Assembly: GCA_024693365.1 (NCBI GenBank)
Contig: JAILLF010000016.1
Location: 1-64,000, forward strand
DNA from: Acetatifactor sp.
GTDB lineage: Bacteria > Bacillota > Clostridia > Lachnospirales > Lachnospiraceae
Length of the DNA: 64,000 nt
Direction: 5' to 3'
Under the pieces are notes generated by a model. The model ran no database searches, was not told where the DNA came from, and saw only the letters and a list, made by a program, of their open reading frames with translations. Numbering within the stretch: position 1 is the first letter of the stretch; the number at the start of each line of letters is the position of its first letter. A program made the position numbers and the translations under genes. Positions 8,596-17,690 of this stretch are shown here, piece by piece.

Positions 8596-9480
8596 ATGAA
8601 TTCTTTTGGAATCAGAACGGATTTGGCTTTGGAGGCGCGCGAAGGAATGGAGCGCGCGGGGGAGAAACTGCATGGCGTGCGGACGCAGGAGTATGAATAT
8701 GAGAAGGCAGGCGTCCGCGTGACAAAGGTATTTGTTGAGACAAAAAATGCGGCAAATCAGTTGGGAAAACCGATTGGCTGTTACGTGACAATGGAGGCTG
8801 ACGCGCTTGGCGAACCGGATGAGGGATATCATCGTGAGATTTCGGAATGCTTTCGGAAGGAGCTTTGCCAACTTATAGAGGAAATGGCCATTTTGGTGAT
8901 CGGACTTGGAAACAGGGACGTGACGGCAGATTCCCTGGGACCAAGGATCCTAGATCATCTTTTTGTCACGCGTCATATGGTTAAGCTGTACGGAGCGGCG
9001 GCCGTCGGAGAGGGAACGGTTCACCTGATCAGCGCCCTCGAACCAGGCGTCATGGCCAAAACGGGAATGGAGACGGCGGAAATCGTCAGCGGCGTGATCA
9101 GGGAGACAAAGCCGGATCTTCTGATCGTGGCGGACGCATTGGCAGCAAGGAGTACAAAGCGATTGAACAGAACGATACAGATCACGGACGTGGGAATCCA
9201 ACCGGGCTCAGGCGTTGGCAACCATAGAAATGCGCTGACGCAGGAAAGTCTGGGAGTACCGGTGATTGCCATTGGCGTACCGACCGTGGTAGACGCGGCG
9301 ACAATCGTCGGAGACGCCATGGAGCGACTTTTGGGAACGGAAAAGATCTTTCGAAGGAGCTCTCTTGCGGATCTTAACAACATGTACGTAACGGGAAAGG
9401 ACGTTGATGAGGTCGTAAAACGCATTAGCTTTACAATCTCAGAAGGGATCAACGCTGCATTTTGCGCGGAAGGGGAATAG
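8596..9480 (+). CDS. gpr: GPR spore germination protease
   Basis: A 294-aa endopeptidase (family A25) that degrades the small acid-soluble DNA-binding proteins of spores at germination. Family sequence is clear: a pro-region ending RTDLALEAREG, then LVIGLGNRDVTADSLGP (about residue 99), PDLLIVADALAARS, and GIQPGSGVGNHR, followed by PVIAIGVPTVVDAAT. Length is normal for clostridial GPR. It heads a run gpr-spoIIP-lepA-hemW, an arrangement typical of Clostridia. The RBS AAGAGG before ATG is modest. Forespore control would be expected from the family, but no clear SigG promoter was seen. Confidence 0.95.
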   Translation: MNSFGIRTDLALEAREGMERAGEKLHGVRTQEYEYEKAGVRVTKVFVETKNAANQLGKPIGCYVTMEADALGEPDEGYHREISECFRKELCQLIEEMAILVIGLGNRDVTADSLGPRILDHLFVTRHMVKLYGAAAVGEGTVHLISALEPGVMAKTGMETAEIVSGVIRETKPDLLIVADALAARSTKRLNRTIQITDVGIQPGSGVGNHRNALTQESLGVPVIAIGVPTVVDAATIVGDAMERLLGTEKIFRRSSLADLNNMYVTGKDVDEVVKRISFTISEGINAAFCAEGE

Positions 9481-9530
9481 ACAGCCTTTGGACGTCATAG
9501 GATAGAGGGAATAGAAATGACGGGAACCCT

Positions 9531-9677
9531 ATGAGAAAAAGGCGATTTGGGAAAGCTTTGTTTCTGATCGCATGTGTCCTGTGCACTGTGCTGTCGTTCC
9601 ATATCATGAGAAAGCTTCCGGATATCCGAGATAAGAATGGATGGGCATCTGGCATTCACCGGATTTTGTTGATGTAA
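9531..9677 (+). pseudogene. spoIIP: 5' segment of spoIIP (membrane anchor) cut off by an in-frame stop
   Basis: A 48-codon ORF that starts at the expected SpoIIP position 50 bp after gpr and encodes the basic N-terminus and membrane anchor (MRKRRFGKALFLIACVLC...). It ends in TAA at 9675-9677. The downstream SpoIIP frame is the same frame and continues without another stop, so a single nonsense codon separates anchor from enzyme. Confidence 0.75.
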
Positions 9678-9689
9678 GCGGAGAGAACC

Positions 9690-10880
9690 GTGGCACCGGT
9701 CATGGCGATGGGGAAGGGTACGGAGAAAGGATATTTTGAGAATGCATTTTTGTACGTTACGGCGCCGATGATTCCCTGTCTGGAGGAGCGAGCGGCATGG
9801 AAGCTGGCGGAGGATGCGGTTGGGCGGGATAAGGAGAAGCAGGCTAATTGCGAGAAAGCTCTGGAAGACGTGAGTGACGGGATGGCAAGAGAAGAAGCGA
9901 ATTGCCCGAATGATAAGGCGGTGCAGGAAGGTGAGAATATCGCAAATGACGGTAACGTGCAAGAGGATGGAAAAACTACAGATGAAGCACTGCGTCAGAC
10001 GAGCGAAGACCTCATGAATGGCGACGATTCCGGCATGGAGGACGCAGGAGAATGGATGGAGAGAGGGACGACGCCAAAGAGCCGCCTGACGGAAAAAAAA
10101 CAAATTCTTGACGCCGTGACACTGAATACTTTTGAAGCTCTGGTCAAAAATTTTTACGTGGTCGATTCCACGACGATGGCGGATGGGGCGCTCCTTAACG
10201 CAGAACGCTTTCTGGAAAAGGATCTTCGGGTTAATCGGACAGGGGAAGGACCGCAAATTCTGATCTATCACACACATTCACAGGAAGGTTACGCTGACGA
10301 GGATAATCCGGAGGCGACAGTCGTTGGCGCGGGCATGGAACTGACTAGGATTTTGGAGGAGGACTACGGATACAGAGTGTTGCATCATGAAGACGTTTAT
10401 GACAAGCCTTCCCGCAATGGCGCTTATTCCAGGGCCTTACCAGAGGTGGAGAGGATCCTTGAGGAGAACCCAACCATTCAGGTCGTGATTGATCTGCATC
10501 GGGACGAAATGCCTGAAAAGGTCAGGCTCGTTACGGAGGTGGACGGGAAAAAGACGGCACGGTTCATGTTTTTTAACGGCATCAGCCGTACCAGAAAGAC
10601 GGGGGAATTGGATTATTTAAAAAATCAGTGGTTGGAAGAAAATCTGGCCTTTTCGTTTCAGATGGAAAAAGCTGCGCAAGAGTATTATCCTGGTCTTACC
10701 AGGAAGATTTATCTCAAAGGATACCGTTATAACATGCACGTATGCCCCAAAACGCTCCTGATTGAGCTCGGGGCGCAAAACAATACTTATGACGAGGCAT
10801 TGGCCGCATGCGGGCCGCTGGCAAGTCTTTTGGACCACGTGCTGTCGGGAGGGGAATGGATGCAAGCCTTGATCCCATGA
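9690..10880 (+). CDS. spoIIP: Stage II sporulation protein P (SpoIIP), catalytic part
   Basis: SpoIIP is a membrane-anchored peptidoglycan amidase/endopeptidase that works with SpoIID and SpoIIM during forespore engulfment. This 396-aa frame has a variable acidic linker (about residues 30-150) and then the SpoIIP domain: LIYHTHSQEGY (about 192), VIDLHRDE (about 270), a Tyr/Asn-rich segment and LLIELGAQNNTYDEA (about 355), all expected catalytic or zinc-site motifs. It begins at a GTG behind a closely spaced GGAGAG. The true gene should start at 9531, but an in-frame TAA splits off the membrane anchor. Without readthrough or a sequencing error, the enzyme would be made unanchored or not at all. 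Followed by lepA. Confidence 0.9.
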   Translation: MAPVMAMGKGTEKGYFENAFLYVTAPMIPCLEERAAWKLAEDAVGRDKEKQANCEKALEDVSDGMAREEANCPNDKAVQEGENIANDGNVQEDGKTTDEALRQTSEDLMNGDDSGMEDAGEWMERGTTPKSRLTEKKQILDAVTLNTFEALVKNFYVVDSTTMADGALLNAERFLEKDLRVNRTGEGPQILIYHTHSQEGYADEDNPEATVVGAGMELTRILEEDYGYRVLHHEDVYDKPSRNGAYSRALPEVERILEENPTIQVVIDLHRDEMPEKVRLVTEVDGKKTARFMFFNGISRTRKTGELDYLKNQWLEENLAFSFQMEKAAQEYYPGLTRKIYLKGYRYNMHVCPKTLLIELGAQNNTYDEALAACGPLASLLDHVLSGGEWMQALIP

Positions 10881-10955
10881 GAAACTATGGACAAGCCATC
10901 ATTTTTCTGATAGAATAAAAAATCAAGATTACGAAAAGAAAATGAGGGTTTTAAG

Positions 10956-12773
10956 ATGTCCCAGATCGACCAGTCGAAAATTCGAAATTTTTGCATCGTG
11001 GCTCACATTGACCACGGGAAATCCACGTTGGCGGACCGCATCATAGAGCAGACGGGTCTGCTTACCAGCCGTGAGATGCAGGCGCAGGTGCTTGACAACA
11101 TGGAGCTTGAGCGCGAACGCGGCATTACCATCAAGGCACAGGCCGTTCGCACCGTATATAAGGCGAAGGATGGCGAGGAGTATATCTTCAATCTGATCGA
11201 CACGCCGGGCCACGTAGACTTTAACTATGAGGTGAGCAGATCCCTTGCGGCCTGCGACGGAGCAATTTTGGTTGTGGACGCGGCCCAGGGAATAGAAGCG
11301 CAGACGCTTGCCAACGTTTATCTGGCGCTTGATCATGATTTGGACGTATTTCCCGTGATCAACAAGATCGATCTCCCCAGTGCAGAGCCACAGCGCGTGA
11401 TCGAAGAAATCGAGGACGTGATAGGCATTGAGGCGCAGGACGCGCCGCTCATTTCCGCCAAGAACGGCATCGGCATTGAAGAGGTGCTGGAGCAGATCGT
11501 GCATAAGATCCCGGCACCCAAGGGCAGTGCTTCGGCGCCGCTTAAGGCATTGATCTTTGACTGCGTATATGATTCCTATAAGGGTGTTATCGTCTTTTGC
11601 CGCATCATGGAAGGAACCGTGAAAAAGGGGACCGAAGTCTTGATGATGGCGACGGGAGCAAAGGAAGAGGTTGTTGAGGTTGGATATTTTGGCGCAGGCC
11701 AGTTTATTCCTTGCGAGGAACTCTCGGCCGGCATGGTTGGCTATATCACGGCGTCCATTAAGAACGTAAAGGACACCGCGGTGGGTGATACCGTGACAGA
11801 TGCCAAGAACCCTTGCGCGGAGCCGCTGCCAGGCTACAAGAAAGTACTTTCCATGGTATATTGCGGCATCTATCCCGCAGACGGAGCGAAATATCCGGAC
11901 CTTCGTGACGCACTTGAAAAACTGCAGTTAAATGACGCCTCCCTGTTCTATGAGCCGGAAACTTCCATTGCGCTGGGCTTTGGCTTCCGGTGCGGATTCC
12001 TTGGACTTTTGCACCTGGAAATCATTCAGGAGCGCTTGGAGAGAGAATATAACTTAGATCTCGTGACGACTGCGCCCGGCGTTGTCTATAAGGTACATAA
12101 GACAAACGGTGAGTGCATTGAACTTACCAATCCGTCGAACCTTCCCGACCCGTCTGAGATCGATTACATGGAAGAACCCATTGTCAGCGCCGAGATCATG
12201 GTGACCAGCGAGTTTATCGGTTCCATCATGACGCTTTGTCAGGAGCGTCGCGGACGGTATCTTGGAACGGAATACATTGAAGCGAACAGAGCACTTCTGA
12301 AATATGAACTGCCCCTAAACGAGATCATCTATGATTTCTTTGACGCGTTAAAATCCAGATCCAGAGGATATGCATCCTTTGACTATGACATTAAGGGCTA
12401 CGAGCAGTCAAAGCTTGTAAAGCTTGACATATTGATCAACAAGGAAGAGGTTGACGCACTGAGCTTTATCGTTCACGCGGATTCTGCCTATGAGCGCGGC
12501 AGGAAGATGTGTGAGAAACTGAAGGATGAGATTCCAAGACACCTTTTTGAGATTCCCATTCAGGCAGCCGTTGGCGGGAAGGTCATTGCGAGAGAAACCG
12601 TCAGGGCAATGCGTAAGGACGTGCTTGCGAAGTGCTACGGCGGTGACATTACCCGTAAGAAGAAGCTCCTGGAGAAGCAGAAGGAAGGAAAGAAACGCAT
12701 GCGCCAGGTTGGCAACGTGGAGATTCCCCAGAAAGCCTTCATGAGCGTCTTAAAGCTTGACGACAGGGACTAA
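10956..12773 (+). CDS. lepA: Elongation factor 4 (LepA)
   Basis: A 605-aa ribosome-associated GTPase. G1 is AHIDHGKST, switch/G2 lies in RERGITIK, G3 is DTPGHVDF and G4 is NKIDLP. The C-terminal LepA-specific region ends [29 protein letters not shown], the family signature. Normal length. It follows spoIIP and precedes hemW by 3 bp, as in many Firmicutes where lepA and hemW are paired. Confidence 0.98.
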   Translation: MSQIDQSKIRNFCIVAHIDHGKSTLADRIIEQTGLLTSREMQAQVLDNMELERERGITIKAQAVRTVYKAKDGEEYIFNLIDTPGHVDFNYEVSRSLAACDGAILVVDAAQGIEAQTLANVYLALDHDLDVFPVINKIDLPSAEPQRVIEEIEDVIGIEAQDAPLISAKNGIGIEEVLEQIVHKIPAPKGSASAPLKALIFDCVYDSYKGVIVFCRIMEGTVKKGTEVLMMATGAKEEVVEVGYFGAGQFIPCEELSAGMVGYITASIKNVKDTAVGDTVTDAKNPCAEPLPGYKKVLSMVYCGIYPADGAKYPDLRDALEKLQLNDASLFYEPETSIALGFGFRCGFLGLLHLEIIQERLEREYNLDLVTTAPGVVYKVHKTNGECIELTNPSNLPDPSEIDYMEEPIVSAEIMVTSEFIGSIMTLCQERRGRYLGTEYIEANRALLKYELPLNEIIYDFFDALKSRSRGYASFDYDIKGYEQSKLVKLDILINKEEVDALSFIVHADSAYERGRKMCEKLKDEIPRHLFEIPIQAAVGGKVIARETVRAMRKDVLAKCYGGDITRKKKLLEKQKEGKKRMRQVGNVEIPQKAFMSVLKLDDRD

Positions 12774-12776
12774 AGA

Positions 12777-14027
12777 ATGAAAGAACTAATGCTTTACCTG
12801 CACGTTCCATTTTGCGTGCGAAAATGTAATTATTGTGATTTCCTCTCCGCCGTTCATCCGGAGGAGACGAGGGAACGCTACGTAGAGGCACTCTGTGCGG
12901 AAGTCCGTGCGAGAGGAAAGGAATATTCAGGGAGGACCGTTACCAGCATCTTTTTTGGCGGGGGAACGCCCTCCCTGCTTTTGCCTGCGCAGATTTTCGG
13001 GATTATGGACGTAATCAGGGAAACGTTTCAGGTGGCGCCTGATGCGGAAATTACGATGGAGTGTAATCCCGGAACAGTCAAAATGACTGGACGTTCAGAC
13101 GTTGAAAGGCGGCAGGTGGATTTAGACAGTGAAAGACGACAGAGGGATTTAGACGATAAGGAACGGCAGGGAAATATTGCGGAGAAAGAGAGGCTTGCGG
13201 GATATCTCAAGGCAGGCATCAACCGCCTCAGTATAGGCCTTCAGTCTGCAAATGACGAGGAACTGCAGCTACTTGGACGCATCCATGATTTCGACGCGTT
13301 TCAAAAGACATATCAGGCAGCTAGAGCGGCAGGTTTTACCAACGTAAGCATTGACCTTATGAACGCGCTTCCAGGGCAGACTTTGGATTCCTGGAAAGAG
13401 ACGCTGGAGAAGGTTTTGACGCTGAAACCCATGCCGGAGCATCTTTCCGTCTACAGTTTGATCTTAGAGGAGGGTACCCGTTTTTTTGCCTGGGACGGGG
13501 AAGGAAAATTTACCGGGAAACTGCAGATACCGTCGGAAGAGCTTGACCGGGAAATGTATGCCCATACGGGAAAGAGGTTGCGTGAAGCAGGCTTTGAGCA
13601 ATATGAGATTTCAAATTATGCCAGGGAAGGCTGGGAATGCCGGCACAATTTCGGTTACTGGACAAGAAAAGAATATTTGGGATTGGGGCTGGGTTCGGCG
13701 TCCCTTCTGGATGAGACTAGGTATTCCAATGAGACCAATTTTGGAAAATATTTGAAGGATCCCCTGGCGGGAAGAACGGCGCAACCGCTTGGCAGGAAAG
13801 AACAGATGGAGGAGTTTTTGTTCCTAGGGCTGCGCACCTGCCGGGGCGTTAAAAGGAAAGAGTTTTTGGAGAGCTTTGGAGAGTCTTTGGACCAGTATTG
13901 GCAGGCAGTGATCGATAAAAACGTGGCGGACGGATTGCTTTTGGATGACGGGGAGGGAATCCGCCTGACTGCAAAGGGAATGGATCTTAGCAATTACGTG
14001 TCGGCACAGTTTTTGCTGGATGAATAA
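12777..14027 (+). CDS. hemW: HemW-like radical SAM protein with an inserted repeat
   Basis: A 416-aa radical SAM enzyme of the HemW/coproporphyrinogen oxidase-like family, proposed to be a heme chaperone. The [4Fe-4S] motif is VPFCVRKCNYCDF (residues 10-22), followed by FFGGGTPSLL and ECNPGTV. The C-terminal HemW domain (HNFGYWTRKEYLGLGLGSAS) is present. Between ECNPGTV and the next conserved block (AGINRLSIGLQS) there is an extra stretch of about 30 charged residues made of 9-residue repeats, which family members do not normally have. It starts 3 bp after the lepA stop, with translation coupling likely. Confidence 0.93.
   Translation: MKELMLYLHVPFCVRKCNYCDFLSAVHPEETRERYVEALCAEVRARGKEYSGRTVTSIFFGGGTPSLLLPAQIFGIMDVIRETFQVAPDAEITMECNPGTVKMTGRSDVERRQVDLDSERRQRDLDDKERQGNIAEKERLAGYLKAGINRLSIGLQSANDEELQLLGRIHDFDAFQKTYQAARAAGFTNVSIDLMNALPGQTLDSWKETLEKVLTLKPMPEHLSVYSLILEEGTRFFAWDGEGKFTGKLQIPSEELDREMYAHTGKRLREAGFEQYEISNYAREGWECRHNFGYWTRKEYLGLGLGSASLLDETRYSNETNFGKYLKDPLAGRTAQPLGRKEQMEEFLFLGLRTCRGVKRKEFLESFGESLDQYWQAVIDKNVADGLLLDDGEGIRLTAKGMDLSNYVSAQFLLDE
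13101..13181 (+). repeat. 27-bp in-frame tandem repeat inside hemW
   Basis: Three 27-bp units at 13101-13127, 13128-13154 and 13155-13181 encode VERRQVDLD, SERRQRDLD and DKERQGNIA. The first two match at most positions; the third has decayed. It adds a charged, probably helical, loop to the protein. Confidence 0.85.
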
Positions 14028-14063
14028 ACTCACGGTTCTCAAGAAGTCAGAAGGACTTGCAAC

Positions 14064-14088
14064 TCATAATTTGTCCGTGCGTATACTA
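14064..14088 (+). promoter_or_regulatory. Possible SigE-type promoter of sigK
   Basis: TCATAATTT (14064-14072) and CGTATACTA (14080-14088) resemble the mother-cell sigma-E -35 and -10 elements. They lie 25 bp before the sigK start, and SigE control of sigK is the known pattern. The match is partial. Confidence 0.35.
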
Positions 14089-14112
14089 TCTTAACTAAGG
14101 CCAATAGGTGAC

Positions 14113-14763
14113 GTGGAGGCTTCGTTGCAAACCTTTTTGCATCCATTGACTCCGAAGGAAGAAGCAAGACAGCTCAGTCTGCTGAAGGAGGGAACCCCAG
14201 AGGAGGCTAATGCCGCAAAGGAAATGCTCATTGAGCATAATTTACGACTGGTGGCCCATATCATCAAGAAATATCAGATATCTGACGAGGAACCGGACGA
14301 CTTGCTTTCCATTGGCACGATTGGGCTGATCAAGGCGATAGGCAGTTTTGACGAAAGCAAGGGGAAACTGGCAACCTATGCGTGCAGATGCATTGAAAAT
14401 GAAATCTTGATGCTGCTTCGCGGCAAGAAGAAAACGGCCAGTGACGTATCGTTATATGAGACCATTGGTCAAGACAAGGAAGGCAATGAGATCCAGCTAA
14501 TGGACATGATCGAACAAAGCCAAATGGATGCCTGCGACCGTTATGAACTGAGCGAGAACGTGAAGAAACTAAAGGAAATGCTACAATCGCTTTTGACAAG
14601 AAGAGAGCGAGAGATCATTATGCTCCGGTATGGTCTGGCTGATGGCGAGGAGAAGACGCAAAGTCAGATCGGAAAACGCATGGGAATCTCCAGAAGCTAC
14701 GTATCCAGGATCGAAAAGCGGGCACTGGGAAAGCTCCGCAGAGGATTTCAACAAGAGACTTGA
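14113..14763 (+). CDS. sigK: RNA polymerase sporulation sigma factor SigK
   Basis: A 216-aa late mother-cell sigma factor. Region 2 is IEHNLRLVAHIIKKY...DDLLSIGTIGLIKAI...LATYACRCIENEI; the SigK-typical VSLYETIGQDKEGNEI links to region 4 (REREIIMLRYGL...SQIGKRMGISRSYVSRIEKRAL). The gene is continuous, with no skin-type insertion. The start is taken as GTG at 14113 and the N-terminus is short, so any pro-sequence would be minimal. Position directly after hemW suggests an independent promoter (see 14064-14088). Confidence 0.9.
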   Translation: MEASLQTFLHPLTPKEEARQLSLLKEGTPEEANAAKEMLIEHNLRLVAHIIKKYQISDEEPDDLLSIGTIGLIKAIGSFDESKGKLATYACRCIENEILMLLRGKKKTASDVSLYETIGQDKEGNEIQLMDMIEQSQMDACDRYELSENVKKLKEMLQSLLTRREREIIMLRYGLADGEEKTQSQIGKRMGISRSYVSRIEKRALGKLRRGFQQET

Positions 14764-14887
14764 ATTTTTCCGGTTCACAAGTTATAATGATTCTGTTATA
14801 TCTGTTACGGGTTAATTCTAATCCGTGACGGATATCCCATCTTTTTCATTTCATGCGCGGCGCCGTACTAAGCGGACAGCCGTTCAG

Positions 14888-14907
14888 AGAGTGCTTCGAC
14901 TCTTTTT
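14888..14907 (+). terminator. Terminator after sigK
   Basis: Hairpin AGAGT-GCTTCG-ACTCT followed by TTTT, 125 bp beyond the sigK stop. The stem is short, so this is a moderate call. A smaller ATCCG/CGGAT inverted repeat lies at about 14820-14833. Confidence 0.6.
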
Positions 14908-14944
14908 CAAATTTTAACGAAATTGACAGAAAGTATGGCGTTCC

Positions 14945-14973
14945 TTGACAAATGATAAAGTATAAAATAACAT
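14945..14973 (+). promoter_or_regulatory. Putative promoter of the LRR/SLH gene
   Basis: TTGACA (14945-14950) and TAACAT (14968-14973) are 17 bp apart, about 40 bp before the start codon. Confidence 0.55.
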
Positions 14974-15014
14974 AAAATAAGAGTTTTGTACCACGATGCA
15001 AAGGAGAAAATCAT

Positions 15015-17660
15015 ATGAAACGGAAGAATTTTTGGGAACTCCTTGGAACTGCACTCATTATGGTTGGCATGATTATTCTGGGGAACGTCGTTCCGGTTTC
15101 AGCTGCCGGGAAAATACCGATTGACGAAGATCATTTTCCCGATCCGGGTTTCCGGGCAGTTATTGCTTCCAGAGAGTATGATTGGGATCAGGACGGTTTT
15201 CTGGATGATCAGGAAAGAGGCGTTTATAACGTCTATTGTAAGCATTATCCGAACGTAAAATCACTGGAGGGAATTGAATATTTTCCAGACGTGCGCGGCG
15301 TCTGGTGTGAAGATTGCAACATTACGTCCCTGGATCTTCGCAAGAATCCGGAGGTGACGGGCGTATGGTGCTCCGAAAATCCATTGACGCATTTGGATCT
15401 TTCCGGGAATCCGAAGCTTGAGTGGCTGTATTGCTTTAAATGTGAGTTAGACACCGTGGACGTAACGCATAATCCCAAGCTGGGTTACCTTGAATGCAGT
15501 GACAATCCGCTGACTAAAATCGATTTGAGTAAATGTCCAGACTTGGAGCATTTGATTATCAACTCTTGTCAGCTGGAATATCTGGATACTAGCAATAACC
15601 CGAAGCTTTCCCATCTGGATGCGTTAAGGACTGGTTTGAAAGAACTTGATCTCGGAAACAATCCTTATATGAAGAGACTGGACGTGTGGGATAACGCGGG
15701 ATTGGAAGTGGACGTCAGCGGTCTTACGGGATTGGAGTTCTTTAACTGCGCCAATTGCGGACTTACGCGTCTTGACGTAACGCATAACCCCCAGCTGATG
15801 GTATTGATCTGTGACTGGAACCAGATTCCGGAGCTGGATCTTTCCCATAATCCTAGGTTGGCGGATCTGCGCTGTGGATGTAACCGCCTCACGAAACTGG
15901 ATATTTCTCATAATCCCCAGTTGTACTATTTACAAATTTTCGGAAATAGGATTAGCTCAGTAAACATCAATAATAACAGCCGTCTCCGCTTTATTCTTGA
16001 TCAGGTGGAAAAAGGAAACGGTTCCATGGTATATGACCCTAATTCCATGTCCTACGATTATCTGGTCGACTTTGGCGGAGACCGTGAGTACATGGATGAG
16101 TTAAGGTATTTTATCAGCATACCGACTAATTTGGAGCTGATAAGGAATCATCCGAATGAAGTGGCGGACGGTTACGACGTATATATTAATACCAACGATG
16201 GTTTTACCGGAAACGAAGATTTTGTAACCCGCGGTGAAGCGATACAGACGATGTATGAGCTGGCGGGAAGCCCGAACGTCTATGGGAACTCCCGATTTAA
16301 GGACGTGGCAGGAACTTTTTATGAGAAGGCCGTGATCTGGGGCGAGCAAAATAATATCTGTTACGGTTATCCGAATCTTTGTTCCGATACGTTTTGCGGT
16401 GACGTAGTGATTGCAAGACAGGATTTTGCGCTAATGGTTCACCATTATGCGGAACAAGTAGTATGGCTGAGTGCGTTTGACTACGGACGAACGGATGCTA
16501 AGGCAGATTTCTTTGACGTGGATTATTATGCATGGGGAGCTACTACCTACGCGATCCAGTGGGAGATTCTGGAAACAAAGAATAATTATATTTATCCGCA
16601 TGGAAGATTAACCACTGCTGAAGTGGAAAAGGGATTAAAGGAATTTCTGGATCACGTTGATCAATATGCCGTCATTCACGTTTCAACGGCAGGTGGAAAA
16701 GGAAAAACCGGCAGTAGCGTGAGGATTGGTGAAACGGTTACCGACCTGCAGATTGCTAAGAAAGGGCTGCAGTTACAGGATACCATTTCCATTAATTTCA
16801 AGTTATCCAAAACGTCGCTGCAGGGAAAATATCATGACCCCTACCTTGTTGTGACGCAGGGCGGCAATGTGACGAAATTGACGGAGTACGTGGTAGACGG
16901 AGACGATCTTGTGTTTATTTACCGGGTGGCACCGCACATGATCGGCGAAGTGGCCATGGTTGCACCGCATGCATTTTACGTGAATGGAAAGGACGTAATG
17001 GGCGTGAATACGGAGTATTCCGTTGCGCAATATTGCTACAACATGCTATCCAAGAATGAATACGCAGGCTCGCAGCATGCGACGTTTAGAAGGCTTCTCG
17101 TTGACATCCTGCGCTATGGCGATGCTGCACAGCTCTACGTAGGTTATAAGCTGGCAGAATTGGCAAGTCGCAACCTGACAAGCGCACAAAAAGCAATGGG
17201 AACGGACGTAAACGTGGCCATGACCTACAACAGCGTCAAAGAGCAAAATTACAAGACGGTGAATTCGTCCGAGGCTTGGGCAACGATCGAAAAGGCGGCG
17301 TTATACCTTGAGGCAGCAGTGAATGTTCAGTTTAAGTTTAGAGCAAACGGTCCTTATGACCTTCGCGTGGTGATCACGGATAATGCGGCATGTACGAACG
17401 TCATTGGCTCGTATCCGGCAAGTGCACTTCAAATGGATGGAGGATTATATTACGTCAACGTGGACGCCTTAAATGCGGGCCAAATGAAAAAAACAATCTA
17501 TGCCACTGTAATGAAGGGCGACAAAAAAGTCAGCAACACGTACCGCTACAGCATAGAATCCTACGCGGCTTCCATGAAAGGAAAGAATGCAAAGCTGGAT
17601 ATGCTGCTTGACGCAATGATGCGTTACGGAAACAGTGCCGAGGCATATGCCAAACAGTAA
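15015..17660 (+). CDS. Secreted leucine-rich-repeat protein with SLH-like segment
   Basis: An 881-aa exported protein with signal peptide MKRKNFWELLGTALIMVGMI..., cleavage near VSAAG. Residues about 75-320 are LRRs of roughly 21-23 residues with the pattern LDLSxNPxLxxLxCxxNxL. Residues about 395-545 look like SLH-type repeats (FVTRGEAIQTMYELAG, FKDVAGTFYEKAVIWG), suggesting cell-wall attachment. The C-terminal 330 residues form an uncharacterised domain, rich in Tyr/Ala helices and ending DAMMRYGNSAEAYAKQ, seen on other Lachnospiraceae surface proteins. A binding or adhesion role is inferred. It has its own promoter and lies 30 bp ahead of comM with no clear terminator between them. Confidence 0.85.
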   Translation: MKRKNFWELLGTALIMVGMIILGNVVPVSAAGKIPIDEDHFPDPGFRAVIASREYDWDQDGFLDDQERGVYNVYCKHYPNVKSLEGIEYFPDVRGVWCEDCNITSLDLRKNPEVTGVWCSENPLTHLDLSGNPKLEWLYCFKCELDTVDVTHNPKLGYLECSDNPLTKIDLSKCPDLEHLIINSCQLEYLDTSNNPKLSHLDALRTGLKELDLGNNPYMKRLDVWDNAGLEVDVSGLTGLEFFNCANCGLTRLDVTHNPQLMVLICDWNQIPELDLSHNPRLADLRCGCNRLTKLDISHNPQLYYLQIFGNRISSVNINNNSRLRFILDQVEKGNGSMVYDPNSMSYDYLVDFGGDREYMDELRYFISIPTNLELIRNHPNEVADGYDVYINTNDGFTGNEDFVTRGEAIQTMYELAGSPNVYGNSRFKDVAGTFYEKAVIWGEQNNICYGYPNLCSDTFCGDVVIARQDFALMVHHYAEQVVWLSAFDYGRTDAKADFFDVDYYAWGATTYAIQWEILETKNNYIYPHGRLTTAEVEKGLKEFLDHVDQYAVIHVSTAGGKGKTGSSVRIGETVTDLQIAKKGLQLQDTISINFKLSKTSLQGKYHDPYLVVTQGGNVTKLTEYVVDGDDLVFIYRVAPHMIGEVAMVAPHAFYVNGKDVMGVNTEYSVAQYCYNMLSKNEYAGSQHATFRRLLVDILRYGDAAQLYVGYKLAELASRNLTSAQKAMGTDVNVAMTYNSVKEQNYKTVNSSEAWATIEKAALYLEAAVNVQFKFRANGPYDLRVVITDNAACTNVIGSYPASALQMDGGLYYVNVDALNAGQMKKTIYATVMKGDKKVSNTYRYSIESYAASMKGKNAKLDMLLDAMMRYGNSAEAYAKQ

Positions 17661-17690
17661 GCAAAGAAAAATAAATGAAAAGGAGGTTAC

